Shown: positions 1-5,607 of the stretch, in pieces
Layout: the number at the start of each line of letters is the position of its first letter
How positions within the stretch are numbered: position 1 is the stretch's first letter
DNA from: Acidobacterium sp.
Lineage (GTDB): Bacteria; Acidobacteriota; Terriglobia; Terriglobales; Acidobacteriaceae
Direction: 5' to 3'
Length of the DNA: 6,000 nt
Assembly (NCBI GenBank): GCA_003152595.1
Contig: PMAM01000029.1
Coordinates: forward strand, 1-6,000
Notes under the pieces: generated by a model
Databases searched by the model: none
Seen by the model: the letters and a program-made list of their open reading frames with translations, nothing else
What the model was told of the DNA's origin: nothing
Translations under genes and position numbers: made by a program

Positions 1-174
1 CGTGCGAACTCTGAGGCATGGTTTTCCCCTCACCTGTACGATGCAAACCGTCAGGCCGGGAGCGACAAAAAAAGGATCGATGCCGGCCGTCTGCCTCCCA
101 AGGTCCGGATTTTAGGACCTGGGAAGCTCCCGAATCTTGCCGATCAAGGCTACTGGGAAGTCGCTCGTTGCTAA
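1..174 (+). CDS. C-terminal fragment of an unidentified protein, cut by the left edge
   Basis: Frame 1 is open from the first base to a TAA at 172-174, giving 57 codons with no start because the gene would begin outside the window. The predicted tail reads like real protein: a mixed, moderately basic stretch ending in NLADQGYWEVARC, with ordinary codon choice. An open run of this length happens by chance in a few percent of random frames, so the call rests mostly on composition. I do not recognise the family. A stem-loop at about 96-124 lies inside the frame and looks incidental. The gene would run toward the non-genic stretch that follows. The alternative is that this is chance open sequence. 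Confidence 0.38.
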   Translation, partial: RANSEAWFSPHLYDANRQAGSDKKRIDAGRLPPKVRILGPGKLPNLADQGYWEVARC

Positions 175-923
175 CATCCCAATGCGCTCATTGAGCACCC
201 GCGGCCTTCCGGATCAACGGACGCGACCGTCAATGTAGAACCAATCCTATACTCTCCGTGACCGCTGGGTTGGTCAGAATCGCACAGGGCCAAGGGATAT
301 CGCATGGTGACAGGTCATCACATACCCTCAGTTCCAGGGGTGAGACGCTGGCCTGTGATCAATAGTTCAAAGACCGGGTACCTCTGGCGATGCACCCGCT
401 GATTCGCCCGAGGCAATCGGCATATGGAGCGACCGTCCTTAGGCCCCTGACCACTCACCATCGTCACGTGATCGAAAGAATTCTCCCGATCAGGTCCAAG
501 CTCTTCCCGATGGGCTTGACCAGACCCCCTAAATCGGTCCGTTTCGGAATAAGGTCGAAGGAAAATGGAAGAACGATAGACGATGAGCCGAACCCGGCGC
601 GCGGGAACGCAGTCGATCAGTTGATGTGATTACTCCTGCGACAACAACAGACTTCAACAGGTTTCTACAAATATCAACACCTCTGCTCCCAAAACAGGTC
701 AAACGATTTAGTAGAACCTGTTGAAATCGAGTGAAAATAAGTGCTGTCGATTGAATGGCTTAACCCCTTGGCCACGGTCGCTGTAGATTCTTGTGGCTTC
801 TGGAGGCTTTGACAGCTACAAAATCGACTACAGGCGGGGGGACCCCCGATACTTCCGGATTGCCGACGATGCGGGACTTTCGTTACAGCAACTCAGCTGG
901 AACCGTGAGACAATGCCGGGGCC
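175..923. other. Stretch of about 750 bp with no supportable gene
   Basis: No convincing coding frame was found on either strand. A 79-codon plus-strand frame at 390-629 has a low-complexity, Arg/Pro-rich composition and no good ribosome binding site, so I do not call it. Small imperfect hairpins occur at about 492-520 and 835-848 (a GC-rich 5-bp stem). The only large structure is the inverted repeat at 653-725, listed separately. The stretch could hold the promoter of the small gene at 924, decayed sequence, or an uncharacterised RNA; the sequence does not decide between these. Confidence 0.5.
653..725. repeat. Imperfect 20-nt inverted repeat with 33-nt loop
   Basis: The arm at 653-672 (TTCAACAGGTTTCTACAAAT) pairs with the arm at 706-725, whose reverse complement is TTCAACAGGTTCTACTAAAT. 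The arms match over 19 pairs if each carries one unpaired base. The loop is 673-705. The heptamer AACAGGT occurs in the left arm (656-662), again in the loop (693-699), and inverted in the right arm (716-722). No T-run follows the right arm, so it does not look like an intrinsic terminator. It could be a binding site for a dimeric protein, a recombination site, or a structured RNA element. Confidence 0.6.
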
Positions 924-1121
924 ATGACATTGCCACGCGCGCCGCGCCGGGGGGAAAGAGTCCGAGTCGATAACCACGAGGGGACATTCATCGTTGTTCG
1001 CATCGACAAGATCGACAGCTTCGCCAACCTTGAACTGTGGGATGACCCCGGCCACGTCTTGTGGGATATTCCCTTCGGTGCGATCCATCTGATCCGCGAG
1101 GACGTGAGCCAAGCCGCCTAG
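924..1121 (+). CDS. Small hypothetical protein, 65 aa
   Basis: ATG at 924 is the only start near the upstream in-frame stop at 906-908, and the frame ends with TAG at 1119-1121. The product is soluble and acidic in its second half. A basic N-terminus (PRAPRRGERVRVD) leads into alternating hydrophobic strands such as EGTFIVVRIDK, then a WDDPGHVLWDIPF segment. This pattern suggests a small beta-barrel fold of SH3-like type, which is an inference from pattern only. No cysteines, signal peptide or membrane segment are present. No clear Shine-Dalgarno precedes the ATG; the nearest purines are GGGG at 918-921, too close. The gene converges on the flavoprotein gene with only 4 nt between the two stops. 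Function is unknown and I do not recognise the family. The antisense frame (828-1112) looks like a shadow. Confidence 0.5.
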   Translation: MTLPRAPRRGERVRVDNHEGTFIVVRIDKIDSFANLELWDDPGHVLWDIPFGAIHLIREDVSQAA

Positions 1122-1125
1122 GGCC

Positions 1126-2490
1126 TTATACGTGGACCTTTTGCGCGGCGATCATATCTACCTTTCCACTCCAGTTCTGACAAGCCATCTGAACGGGATC
1201 CCAGGGACTGCTGAGGGGTGGCGTATAGCTTAGGTCGAGATCGGAGATCTGATCGACGCTCATCCCGTGAAAGAGTGCAGTTGCGAATATATCCAGGCGC
1301 TTCGAAACCTCTGTTCCCCATCTGCCCATGATCTGCGCTCCCAGCAAACGGCCCGTCTCGGCGTTCCCCGTCACCCGTGTGCGAAGGTGAGTCGCGCCGG
1401 GATAGTAGGCTTTATGGTCGTTCGCTGTACTCTCGGCTGCAAAGGGATGGAATGACTCCCGCTGCGCCTCATGGTGCCTCAGACCTGTGCGTGCAATGAC
1501 CAGATCGAAGATCTTGACGACCTGGGTTCCAAGAGAACCGGCGAACTCGCGATTGCCACCCAATGCATTCTCGGCTGCAACCCTTCCCTGCTTGTGCGCT
1601 GTCGTGCCGAGGGGTAGATATGTATGCCGATTCAAAAGCCGATGAAATGTCTCCGCGCAGTCTCCGGCGACATAGATGTCCGGCAGCTTGCTCTCCATCT
1701 TTCGATTGACCACGAGCGCACCTCTTATCCCAGTGTCGAGGCCAGCATCAGCGCCGAGAGTCGCGTTAGGCTTTACGCCCACCGCGATGAGCGCCATCTC
1801 GCAATCCTGCTCGAAATGACTGCTGCCCGAGACATGAAGTTGGCCCCCGGCTTTCGCAATTCGATCAACCTCGACGCTGGTGTGGACCTTCACGCCGTGA
1901 CGCTGAAGCTCCTCACTGACGGATTTTCCGAACTCCGCATCGACGGTAGGGAGAACCGTGGCAGTACGGCTGGCGATCGTGACTTCGATGCCCCGATGGG
2001 TAAGCGCATCGGCCATTTCAAGCCCGATGTAGCCAGCCCCGACAATCACCGCGCGCCGTGGCTTCGCTGTTTCCAAATAACGATGCACGGCGAAGCTATC
2101 CTGCATCGTGTGAAGCAGAAAGACACCGGGATTTCGCCAGCCTTCGATTGGAGGCTCAACAGGACCAGCCCCCGTTCCGATTACCAGCTTGTCATAGCGA
2201 AACGTAAGTGAGGCTGCACCCTCGCTGCTCACATTGACAGTCTTTTCAGCGGTGTTGATGTGCGTTGCACGGTGTCCACGGCGAATGCCAATGCCCTCGA
2301 ACTCGGTCCGATGGGCCAAGCTTCTCCAATCCGGAGTTTCGCCGCTCAGATAGAAGGGAAGGCCACAGATGCTGTAGTTGGGGAAATCATCCGCCAAGAG
2401 AACGGTGACTTCGGCGTCATGGTCCAGTTCGCGGGCGCGAAGCGCCGCACTGATACCTGCATCGCTGCCACCGATGATCAGCAATTTCAT
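1126..2490 (-). CDS. FAD-dependent pyridine nucleotide-disulfide oxidoreductase, CoA-disulfide-reductase-like
   Basis: A 454-aa cytoplasmic flavoprotein. The N-terminal FAD-binding motif is IIGGSDAGISAA (residues 5-16). The single redox Cys42 sits in YSICGLPFYLSG, the arrangement of CoA-disulfide reductase/NADH oxidase/polysulfide reductase relatives rather than the CxxC of thioredoxin reductase. The NAD(P) motif is GAGYIG (151-156). It is followed by IASRT (172-176), where NADH enzymes usually have an acidic residue; the Arg suggests NADPH. The second FAD motif is DIYVAGDCAE (271-280). The dimerisation domain (about 320-440) carries YY at 362-363 and YTPPLSSPWDP (422-432), matching tyrosines used for CoA-disulfide reduction in the family. 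No C-terminal rhodanese domain is present. It starts 7 nt after the arsC stop, so it is surely co-transcribed; TAGG of the arsC stop region serves as a weak ribosome binding site. A role in supplying reduced thiols for arsenate reduction or methylation is inferred; the true substrate is not shown. Confidence 0.9.
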   Translation of the reverse strand: MKLLIIGGSDAGISAALRARELDHDAEVTVLLADDFPNYSICGLPFYLSGETPDWRSLAHRTEFEGIGIRRGHRATHINTAEKTVNVSSEGAASLTFRYDKLVIGTGAGPVEPPIEGWRNPGVFLLHTMQDSFAVHRYLETAKPRRAVIVGAGYIGLEMADALTHRGIEVTIASRTATVLPTVDAEFGKSVSEELQRHGVKVHTSVEVDRIAKAGGQLHVSGSSHFEQDCEMALIAVGVKPNATLGADAGLDTGIRGALVVNRKMESKLPDIYVAGDCAETFHRLLNRHTYLPLGTTAHKQGRVAAENALGGNREFAGSLGTQVVKIFDLVIARTGLRHHEAQRESFHPFAAESTANDHKAYYPGATHLRTRVTGNAETGRLLGAQIMGRWGTEVSKRLDIFATALFHGMSVDQISDLDLSYTPPLSSPWDPVQMACQNWSGKVDMIAAQKVHV

Positions 2491-2497
2491 CTCAAAC

Positions 2498-2986
2498 CTA
2501 TTGCTTTCCTATACTGTCGATTTCTTTTTGCAGGACCAAGGTATCAAGTGTTGCCAAAGGCAGGCACAGAAACAGACCGATCCGACGGTCCAGCGTTACG
2601 AATGCATTGGAGAAGGCATTTTGGATTTCCTCGGGCGTCCCTTGCACAGCCGCCGGATCAGGAATGCCCCAGTGAGCCGTCATCGGCTGGCCCGGCCAAT
2701 AAGGACAGACCTCTTTGGCCGCGTTGTCGCAGACCGTAAAGACAAAATGAAGCTGGGGTGCATCGGGCCCCGTGAACTCATCCCAGGACTTGCTCCGGAG
2801 ATTCTCGGTGCTCATGCGAGCCATTTCGATCTGCCGAATGGCTTCGGACCGCACGGTTCCCGAAGGGTGGCTTCCGGCACTATAGGCAGTGAAATTTGGG
2901 AAACCTTTGCGCTTCATGATCGCCTCGGCCATGATCGAGCGCGCTGAGTTTCCTGTGCACAGAAAGAGCACGTTGTAGCGTGCCAT
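2498..2986 (-). CDS. arsC: Arsenate reductase ArsC, low-molecular-weight phosphatase type
   Basis: Reduces arsenate to arsenite in the cytoplasm so that it can be exported or methylated. The 162-aa product has the phosphatase loop C10-TGNSA-R16 (the CX5R nucleophile and anion loop). It has a Cys pair at 86 and 94 in VCDNAAKEVC for the intramolecular disulfide relay, and Asp110-Pro in HWGIPDPA as the general acid. This set is typical of the thioredoxin-linked family rather than the glutaredoxin-linked ArsC. The spacing of the relay Cys pair is CX7C, against CX6C in the Staphylococcus enzyme. I chose ATG 2986 because AAAGGA lies 7 nt upstream. An in-frame ATG at 3004 adds six residues that are not part of the fold. 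The gene sits between arsM (31-nt gap) and the flavoprotein (7-nt gap) in one minus-strand operon. Confidence 0.95.
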   Translation of the reverse strand: MARYNVLFLCTGNSARSIMAEAIMKRKGFPNFTAYSAGSHPSGTVRSEAIRQIEMARMSTENLRSKSWDEFTGPDAPQLHFVFTVCDNAAKEVCPYWPGQPMTAHWGIPDPAAVQGTPEEIQNAFSNAFVTLDRRIGLFLCLPLATLDTLVLQKEIDSIGKQ

Positions 2987-3017
2987 AGCATTGTCCTTTC
3001 GCAAATCCGATGAAGCA

Positions 3018-3908
3018 TTAACCGTTAGCGTGCGGCTTGATGGCGTAAACCTTCACGCTGGCCGCAGCGGCATTGATGTCGAACTGAACGAGGAGCGTCT
3101 TCAGCTCCTCATGGAGTGACCCCGGTGTGCCGGGCCCAGGAGAGCAACAAGATTCCTCAATGACCTGGAGAGGATTGGAAACCTCCATCTTCGGGGAGCA
3201 GCAGCCAGTCTGATTCTCGACCTTGGCGTATGCATTGAGATCTGCGCCGCTGTCAACGATCTCGATATGTTCGAAGCCGGCTGCGAGCAGGCCGGCACGA
3301 TACTCGTCGATCTGAATCGCGCCGGCAATGCAGCCAACGTAGGCGGCAATGCTCTGGGTGACTGCCTCGGGAAGCTCGCTCTTCAAGGCTATGTCGCTCA
3401 CGGCAACACGGCCGCCGGGCTTCAACACGCGAGCAATCTCGCGAAATACCGCAGGCTTATCAGGCGCTAGGTTGAGTACGCAGTTCGAGATCACGCAATC
3501 AACCGAAGCATCCGGCAGCGGAATCTGGTCGATGGTTGAACGGTAGAACTCAACGTTGGTGTAGCCACCTGCTTCGGCATTTGCACGTGCTCGGTCAAGC
3601 ATTGCCGGTGTCATATCGATGCCGATGGCACGCCCCTCTGGGCCGACCATCTTTGACGCGAGAAAGACGTCGAGACCACCGCCGGAGCCGAGATCGACGA
3701 CCACTTCACCGGGCCTGATATGAGCCGTCGCAGTAGGATTGCCGCACGACAAACCCATGTTGGCCTCGGCAGGAATGGAGGTGAGTTCTTCGGGGGTGTA
3801 GCCGAAGGCTTCCGCTACGGCCTTCACACCTGCGTCATGGGTCGACAGCGAACTCTCCGCCACCGCTCCGTATTTCGACATGACCGACTCCAGAATTTGT
3901 TCCGCCAT
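3018..3908 (-). CDS. arsM: Arsenite S-adenosylmethionine methyltransferase ArsM
   Basis: Transfers methyl groups from S-adenosylmethionine to As(III), producing methylated and eventually volatile arsenicals. The 296-aa protein has a class I methyltransferase core: VVVDLGSGGGLDVFLA (69-84, SAM motif I), AIGIDMT (94-100), and ISNCVLNLAPDKPAVFREIARVLKPGG-type motifs at 140-166. Three catalytic cysteines are in place: Cys55 (SCGNPTA), Cys143 (SNCVLNL) and Cys193 (VGCIAGA), matching Cys72, Cys174 and Cys224 of the algal CmArsM. No cysteine precedes Cys55, so the N-terminal cysteine (or Cys pair) of many relatives is missing. Two Cys pairs, GCCSP (235-239) and SCCSP (253-257), occur in a C-terminal region instead. 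ATG 3908 is preferred because GAGG (3918-3921) lies 9 nt upstream. The longer frame from 4016 would translate the promoter region antisense to the arsR start. It is the first gene of the minus-strand operon. Confidence 0.94.
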   Translation of the reverse strand: MAEQILESVMSKYGAVAESSLSTHDAGVKAVAEAFGYTPEELTSIPAEANMGLSCGNPTATAHIRPGEVVVDLGSGGGLDVFLASKMVGPEGRAIGIDMTPAMLDRARANAEAGGYTNVEFYRSTIDQIPLPDASVDCVISNCVLNLAPDKPAVFREIARVLKPGGRVAVSDIALKSELPEAVTQSIAAYVGCIAGAIQIDEYRAGLLAAGFEHIEIVDSGADLNAYAKVENQTGCCSPKMEVSNPLQVIEESCCSPGPGTPGSLHEELKTLLVQFDINAAAASVKVYAIKPHANG

Positions 3909-3917
3909 GATGTTCCG

Positions 3918-3921
3918 CCTC
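3918..3921 (-). promoter_or_regulatory. Ribosome binding site setting the arsM start
   Basis: GAGG on the minus strand lies 9 nt before ATG 3908. It supports the 296-aa ArsM over the 332-residue open frame starting at 4016, whose extra N-terminus would be encoded by the promoter/operator region. Confidence 0.7.
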
Positions 3922-3924
3922 GCA

Positions 3925-3948
3925 ATATATTCGCAAAAGCGACTATAT
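3925..3948. promoter_or_regulatory. Putative ArsR operator 1, over the arsM -10
   Basis: An inverted repeat with arms ATATATTCGC (3925-3934) and GCGACTATAT (3939-3948) and an AAAA spacer; 9 of 10 positions pair, the exception being 3930/3943. It covers the arsM -10 element (3942-3947) and the expected arsM start point near 3935. A dyad of AT-rich half-sites with a short spacer fits binding by a dimeric ArsR/SmtB winged-helix repressor. Assignment to ArsR is inferred from position and from arsR being the adjacent gene. Confidence 0.68.
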
Positions 3949-3971
3949 CCGTTTGCCAATATATTCGTCAA
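3942..3971 (-). promoter_or_regulatory. Putative sigma70-type promoter of arsM-arsC-flavoprotein
   Basis: On the minus strand, TTGACG (3971 to 3966) is separated by 18 nt from TATAGT (3947 to 3942); each matches the consensus at 5 of 6 positions. Transcription would start near 3935, giving a leader of about 27 nt that contains the GAGG ribosome binding site. The -35 element lies inside operator 2 and the -10 element inside operator 1, so repressor at either site should interfere. Confidence 0.65.
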
Positions 3972-3981
3972 TGCGTATAAA
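3953..3981 (+). promoter_or_regulatory. Putative sigma70-type promoter of arsR-acr3
   Basis: TTGCCA (3953-3958) and TATAAA (3976-3981) are separated by exactly 17 nt; each matches the consensus at 5 of 6 positions. The expected start point is about 3987-3989, on or next to the arsR ATG at 3988. The promoter overlaps the divergent arsM promoter, so the two polymerases probably cannot bind at the same time. Confidence 0.68.
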
Positions 3982-3982
3982 T
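3959..3982. promoter_or_regulatory. Putative ArsR operator 2, over the arsR -10
   Basis: This dyad has the same geometry as operator 1. Its arms are ATATATTCGT (3959-3968) and GCGTATAAAT (3973-3982) with a 4-nt spacer, and 7 of 10 positions pair (8 counting a G-T). The core CAATATATTCG (3957-3967) repeats exactly the one at 3923-3933, a 34-bp offset. It fills the spacer and -10 of the arsR promoter and covers the arsM -35. It is weaker in symmetry than operator 1. Confidence 0.6.
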
Positions 3983-3987
3983 AATTT

Positions 3988-4404
3988 ATGTCAGGGAAAT
4001 CGTCATCGTTCAACATGGAGCGGTTCTTTCAGGCCCTCGGGGACAATACGCGTCTCCGCCTGATGAACATGATGGGAGATCAGGAGATTTGCGTCTGCTA
4101 TTTTGTCGAAATTCTGCAGCAGGGCCAGCCCAAAATATCCCGGCACCTGGCCTACCTTCGCCGGGCTGGAATCGTCGAGGCGAGGCGCGATGGCAGGTGG
4201 ATGCACTACCGCATCGTCATGCCGCCGAGTCTGGGCGCTGCTCAGGTATTGCGCCAGACGCTGGCCTGGCTCAAGGAAGAGCGGACGATGCAGGCGGACC
4301 GCGCGCGTCTGTCTAAAGCTTGCTGCAGTCCGGCAAAACTCGCCACTCTTCTGAGAGCACCCGCGCCGGCTCCGAATCGAGTTCTCAACGCGACTGGAGG
4401 GTAG
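3988..4404 (+). CDS. arsR: ArsR/SmtB-family arsenic-responsive repressor
   Basis: A 138-aa winged-helix repressor that should leave DNA when it binds As(III). The N-terminal FFQALGDNTRLRLMNMM (13-29) is the typical family opening. The metalloid site EICVCYF has Cys35 and Cys37. The recognition-helix region QPKISRHLAYLRRAGIV spans 47-63, and the wing ARRDGRWMHYRI 65-76. In the classical CVCDLC site of plasmid R773 a third Cys lies at the position equivalent to residue 40, which is Val here. Cys112-Cys113 in a C-terminal KACCSP motif may supply further ligands (inference). No Shine-Dalgarno precedes ATG 3988 and the predicted start point coincides with it, so translation may be leaderless. ATG 4015 is an alternative start that would keep the whole domain. 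The gene is followed at once by acr3 and is divergent from arsM, so it probably represses itself and both units. Confidence 0.93.
   Translation: MSGKSSSFNMERFFQALGDNTRLRLMNMMGDQEICVCYFVEILQQGQPKISRHLAYLRRAGIVEARRDGRWMHYRIVMPPSLGAAQVLRQTLAWLKEERTMQADRARLSKACCSPAKLATLLRAPAPAPNRVLNATGG
4396..4401 (+). promoter_or_regulatory. Ribosome binding site setting the acr3 start
   Basis: GGAGGG overlaps the last codons of arsR and lies 9 nt before ATG 4411. A GTG at 4405, directly after the arsR stop, is in frame but only 3 nt from this site, so ATG 4411 is the better start. The overlap with arsR suggests translational coupling. Confidence 0.7.
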
Positions 4405-4410
4405 GTGGCG

Positions 4411-5532
4411 ATGTCCGGACAACCGTATACTCAAGGCCAAATATGCGCTCCGCTGCAGCGCAAGAAGCTCTCCTTCCTCGACCGCTTCCTTACGCTCTGG
4501 ATCTTCCTCGCGATGGCGATTGGAGTAGCGGTTGGCCACTTCATCCCCGCCTCCGCAAGCTTCGTCAATGGTTTTCAGAGTGGAACAACGAATATCCCAA
4601 TCGCCATCGGACTGATCGTCATGATGTTCCCGCCGCTGGCGAAAGTGCGATACGAGAAACTGGGCGAGGTCTTTCGCAAGAAAAGGGTTCTTGGACTCTC
4701 ACTGATTCAGAACTGGCTTATCGGGCCGGTGCTGATGTTCGTTCTCGCCATTGTGTTCCTGCGCGACGAACCTGCCTATATGCGCGGCCTGATCCTGATT
4801 GGCATCGCCCGCTGTATTGCGATGGTCCTGGTGTGGAATGAACTGGCCAGCGGAGACACGGATTACGCGGCTGGGCTCGTGGCCCTTAATAGTATCTTTC
4901 AGGTACTTTTCTACAGCGTCTATGCATGGGCCTTTATCACGGTGCTTCCCAAATGGTTCGGCCTTCAGGGCAGCGTCGTACAGGTTGGAATCGGTCAGAT
5001 TGCGAAGAGTGTGGGCATTTATCTTGGCATTCCCTTTGCTTCTGGCCTGATAACACGCTTCACTCTCATTCGGATCAAGGGCGAGGAATGGTACCGTACG
5101 CGCTTTATTCCCAGGATCAGCCCGCTCACGCTGGTTGCCCTCCTCTTCACGATTGTGGTGATGTTCTCGCTCAAAGGCGACCTCATCGTGCGGTTGCCGC
5201 TTGATGTGATTCGCATTGCGATTCCCCTGGTCATCTACTTCCTCATCATGTTCCTGGTGAGCTTCTGGATGGGCAAGCGGCTCGGCGCAAACTACGCGCA
5301 GTCAGCCACCCTTTCCTTCACAGCCGCGGGAAACAACTTCGAGTTGGCGATCGCCGTAGCGGTGGCGGTTTTCGGGCTCAATTCGGGTGAGGCATTCGTT
5401 GGCGTGGTCGGGCCCCTCATCGAAGTGCCAGCGCTCATCGGATTGGTCAATGTCGCCTTTTGGCTACGGAGGCGCTACTTCGTCTCCGACAGCCCGGAGT
5501 TCACGATGCACCCAGTTGAAGACGCTCCGTGA
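4411..5532 (+). CDS. acr3: Arsenite efflux permease Acr3
   Basis: An inner-membrane carrier that expels arsenite, driven by the proton motive force. The 373-aa product is of usual length for bacterial Acr3 and has about ten hydrophobic segments: roughly 27-46, 61-80, 94-118, 124-145, 153-178, 194-215, 238-255, 265-288, 298-322 and 328-352. Hallmarks are GIARCIAMVLVWNELA (131-146), with the essential Cys135, and FTAAGNNFELAIAVAVAVFG (303-322), with Glu311 in the conserved NNFELA core. GPLIEVPALIGLV (334-346) completes the signature. The usual FTAASNNFE reads FTAAGNNFE here, a mild change. A basic cytoplasmic stretch with RK (KVRYEKLGEVFRKKR, 78-92) follows the second segment. It is the second gene of the arsR operon and uses GGAGGG inside the arsR end. 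No partner ATPase (ArsA) or chaperone (ArsD) is present. No clear terminator follows before the convergent frame at 5608. Confidence 0.96.
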   Translation: MSGQPYTQGQICAPLQRKKLSFLDRFLTLWIFLAMAIGVAVGHFIPASASFVNGFQSGTTNIPIAIGLIVMMFPPLAKVRYEKLGEVFRKKRVLGLSLIQNWLIGPVLMFVLAIVFLRDEPAYMRGLILIGIARCIAMVLVWNELASGDTDYAAGLVALNSIFQVLFYSVYAWAFITVLPKWFGLQGSVVQVGIGQIAKSVGIYLGIPFASGLITRFTLIRIKGEEWYRTRFIPRISPLTLVALLFTIVVMFSLKGDLIVRLPLDVIRIAIPLVIYFLIMFLVSFWMGKRLGANYAQSATLSFTAAGNNFELAIAVAVAVFGLNSGEAFVGVVGPLIEVPALIGLVNVAFWLRRRYFVSDSPEFTMHPVEDAP

Positions 5533-5607
5533 TGTGTAACGCAAGCATTTCAAACGATTCCGGCGGATCAGAGCGTTGGATCGATCCCAAAGCGCGCTTG
5601 ACCTGCC

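Noticed and set aside
96..124. Stem-loop (TCCCAAGGTCC with GGACCTGGGA, one bulge) as a terminator
   Set aside because: No T-run follows it and it lies inside the probable reading frame ending at 174.
390..629. 79-codon plus-strand frame
   Set aside because: Composition is not protein-like, there is no ribosome site, and nothing around it supports expression.
1624..2211. 195-codon plus-strand frame
   Set aside because: It lies antisense inside the flavoprotein gene, whose motifs are clear; the plus-strand translation has no recognisable domain.
3909..4016. Longer arsM starting at ATG 4016 (332 aa)
   Set aside because: The extra 36 residues would be encoded by the promoter/operator region and the antisense of the arsR start. 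GAGG at 3918-3921 supports ATG 3908.
4003..4539. 178-codon minus-strand frame
   Set aside because: It is antisense to arsR and the start of acr3, both certain genes, and has the Arg/Ser/His-rich composition of a shadow frame.
5533..5607. Terminator between acr3 and the convergent frame
   Set aside because: Only a near-palindrome around GGATCGATCC (5578-5587) is present, with no loop and no T-run; it cannot be called a terminator.
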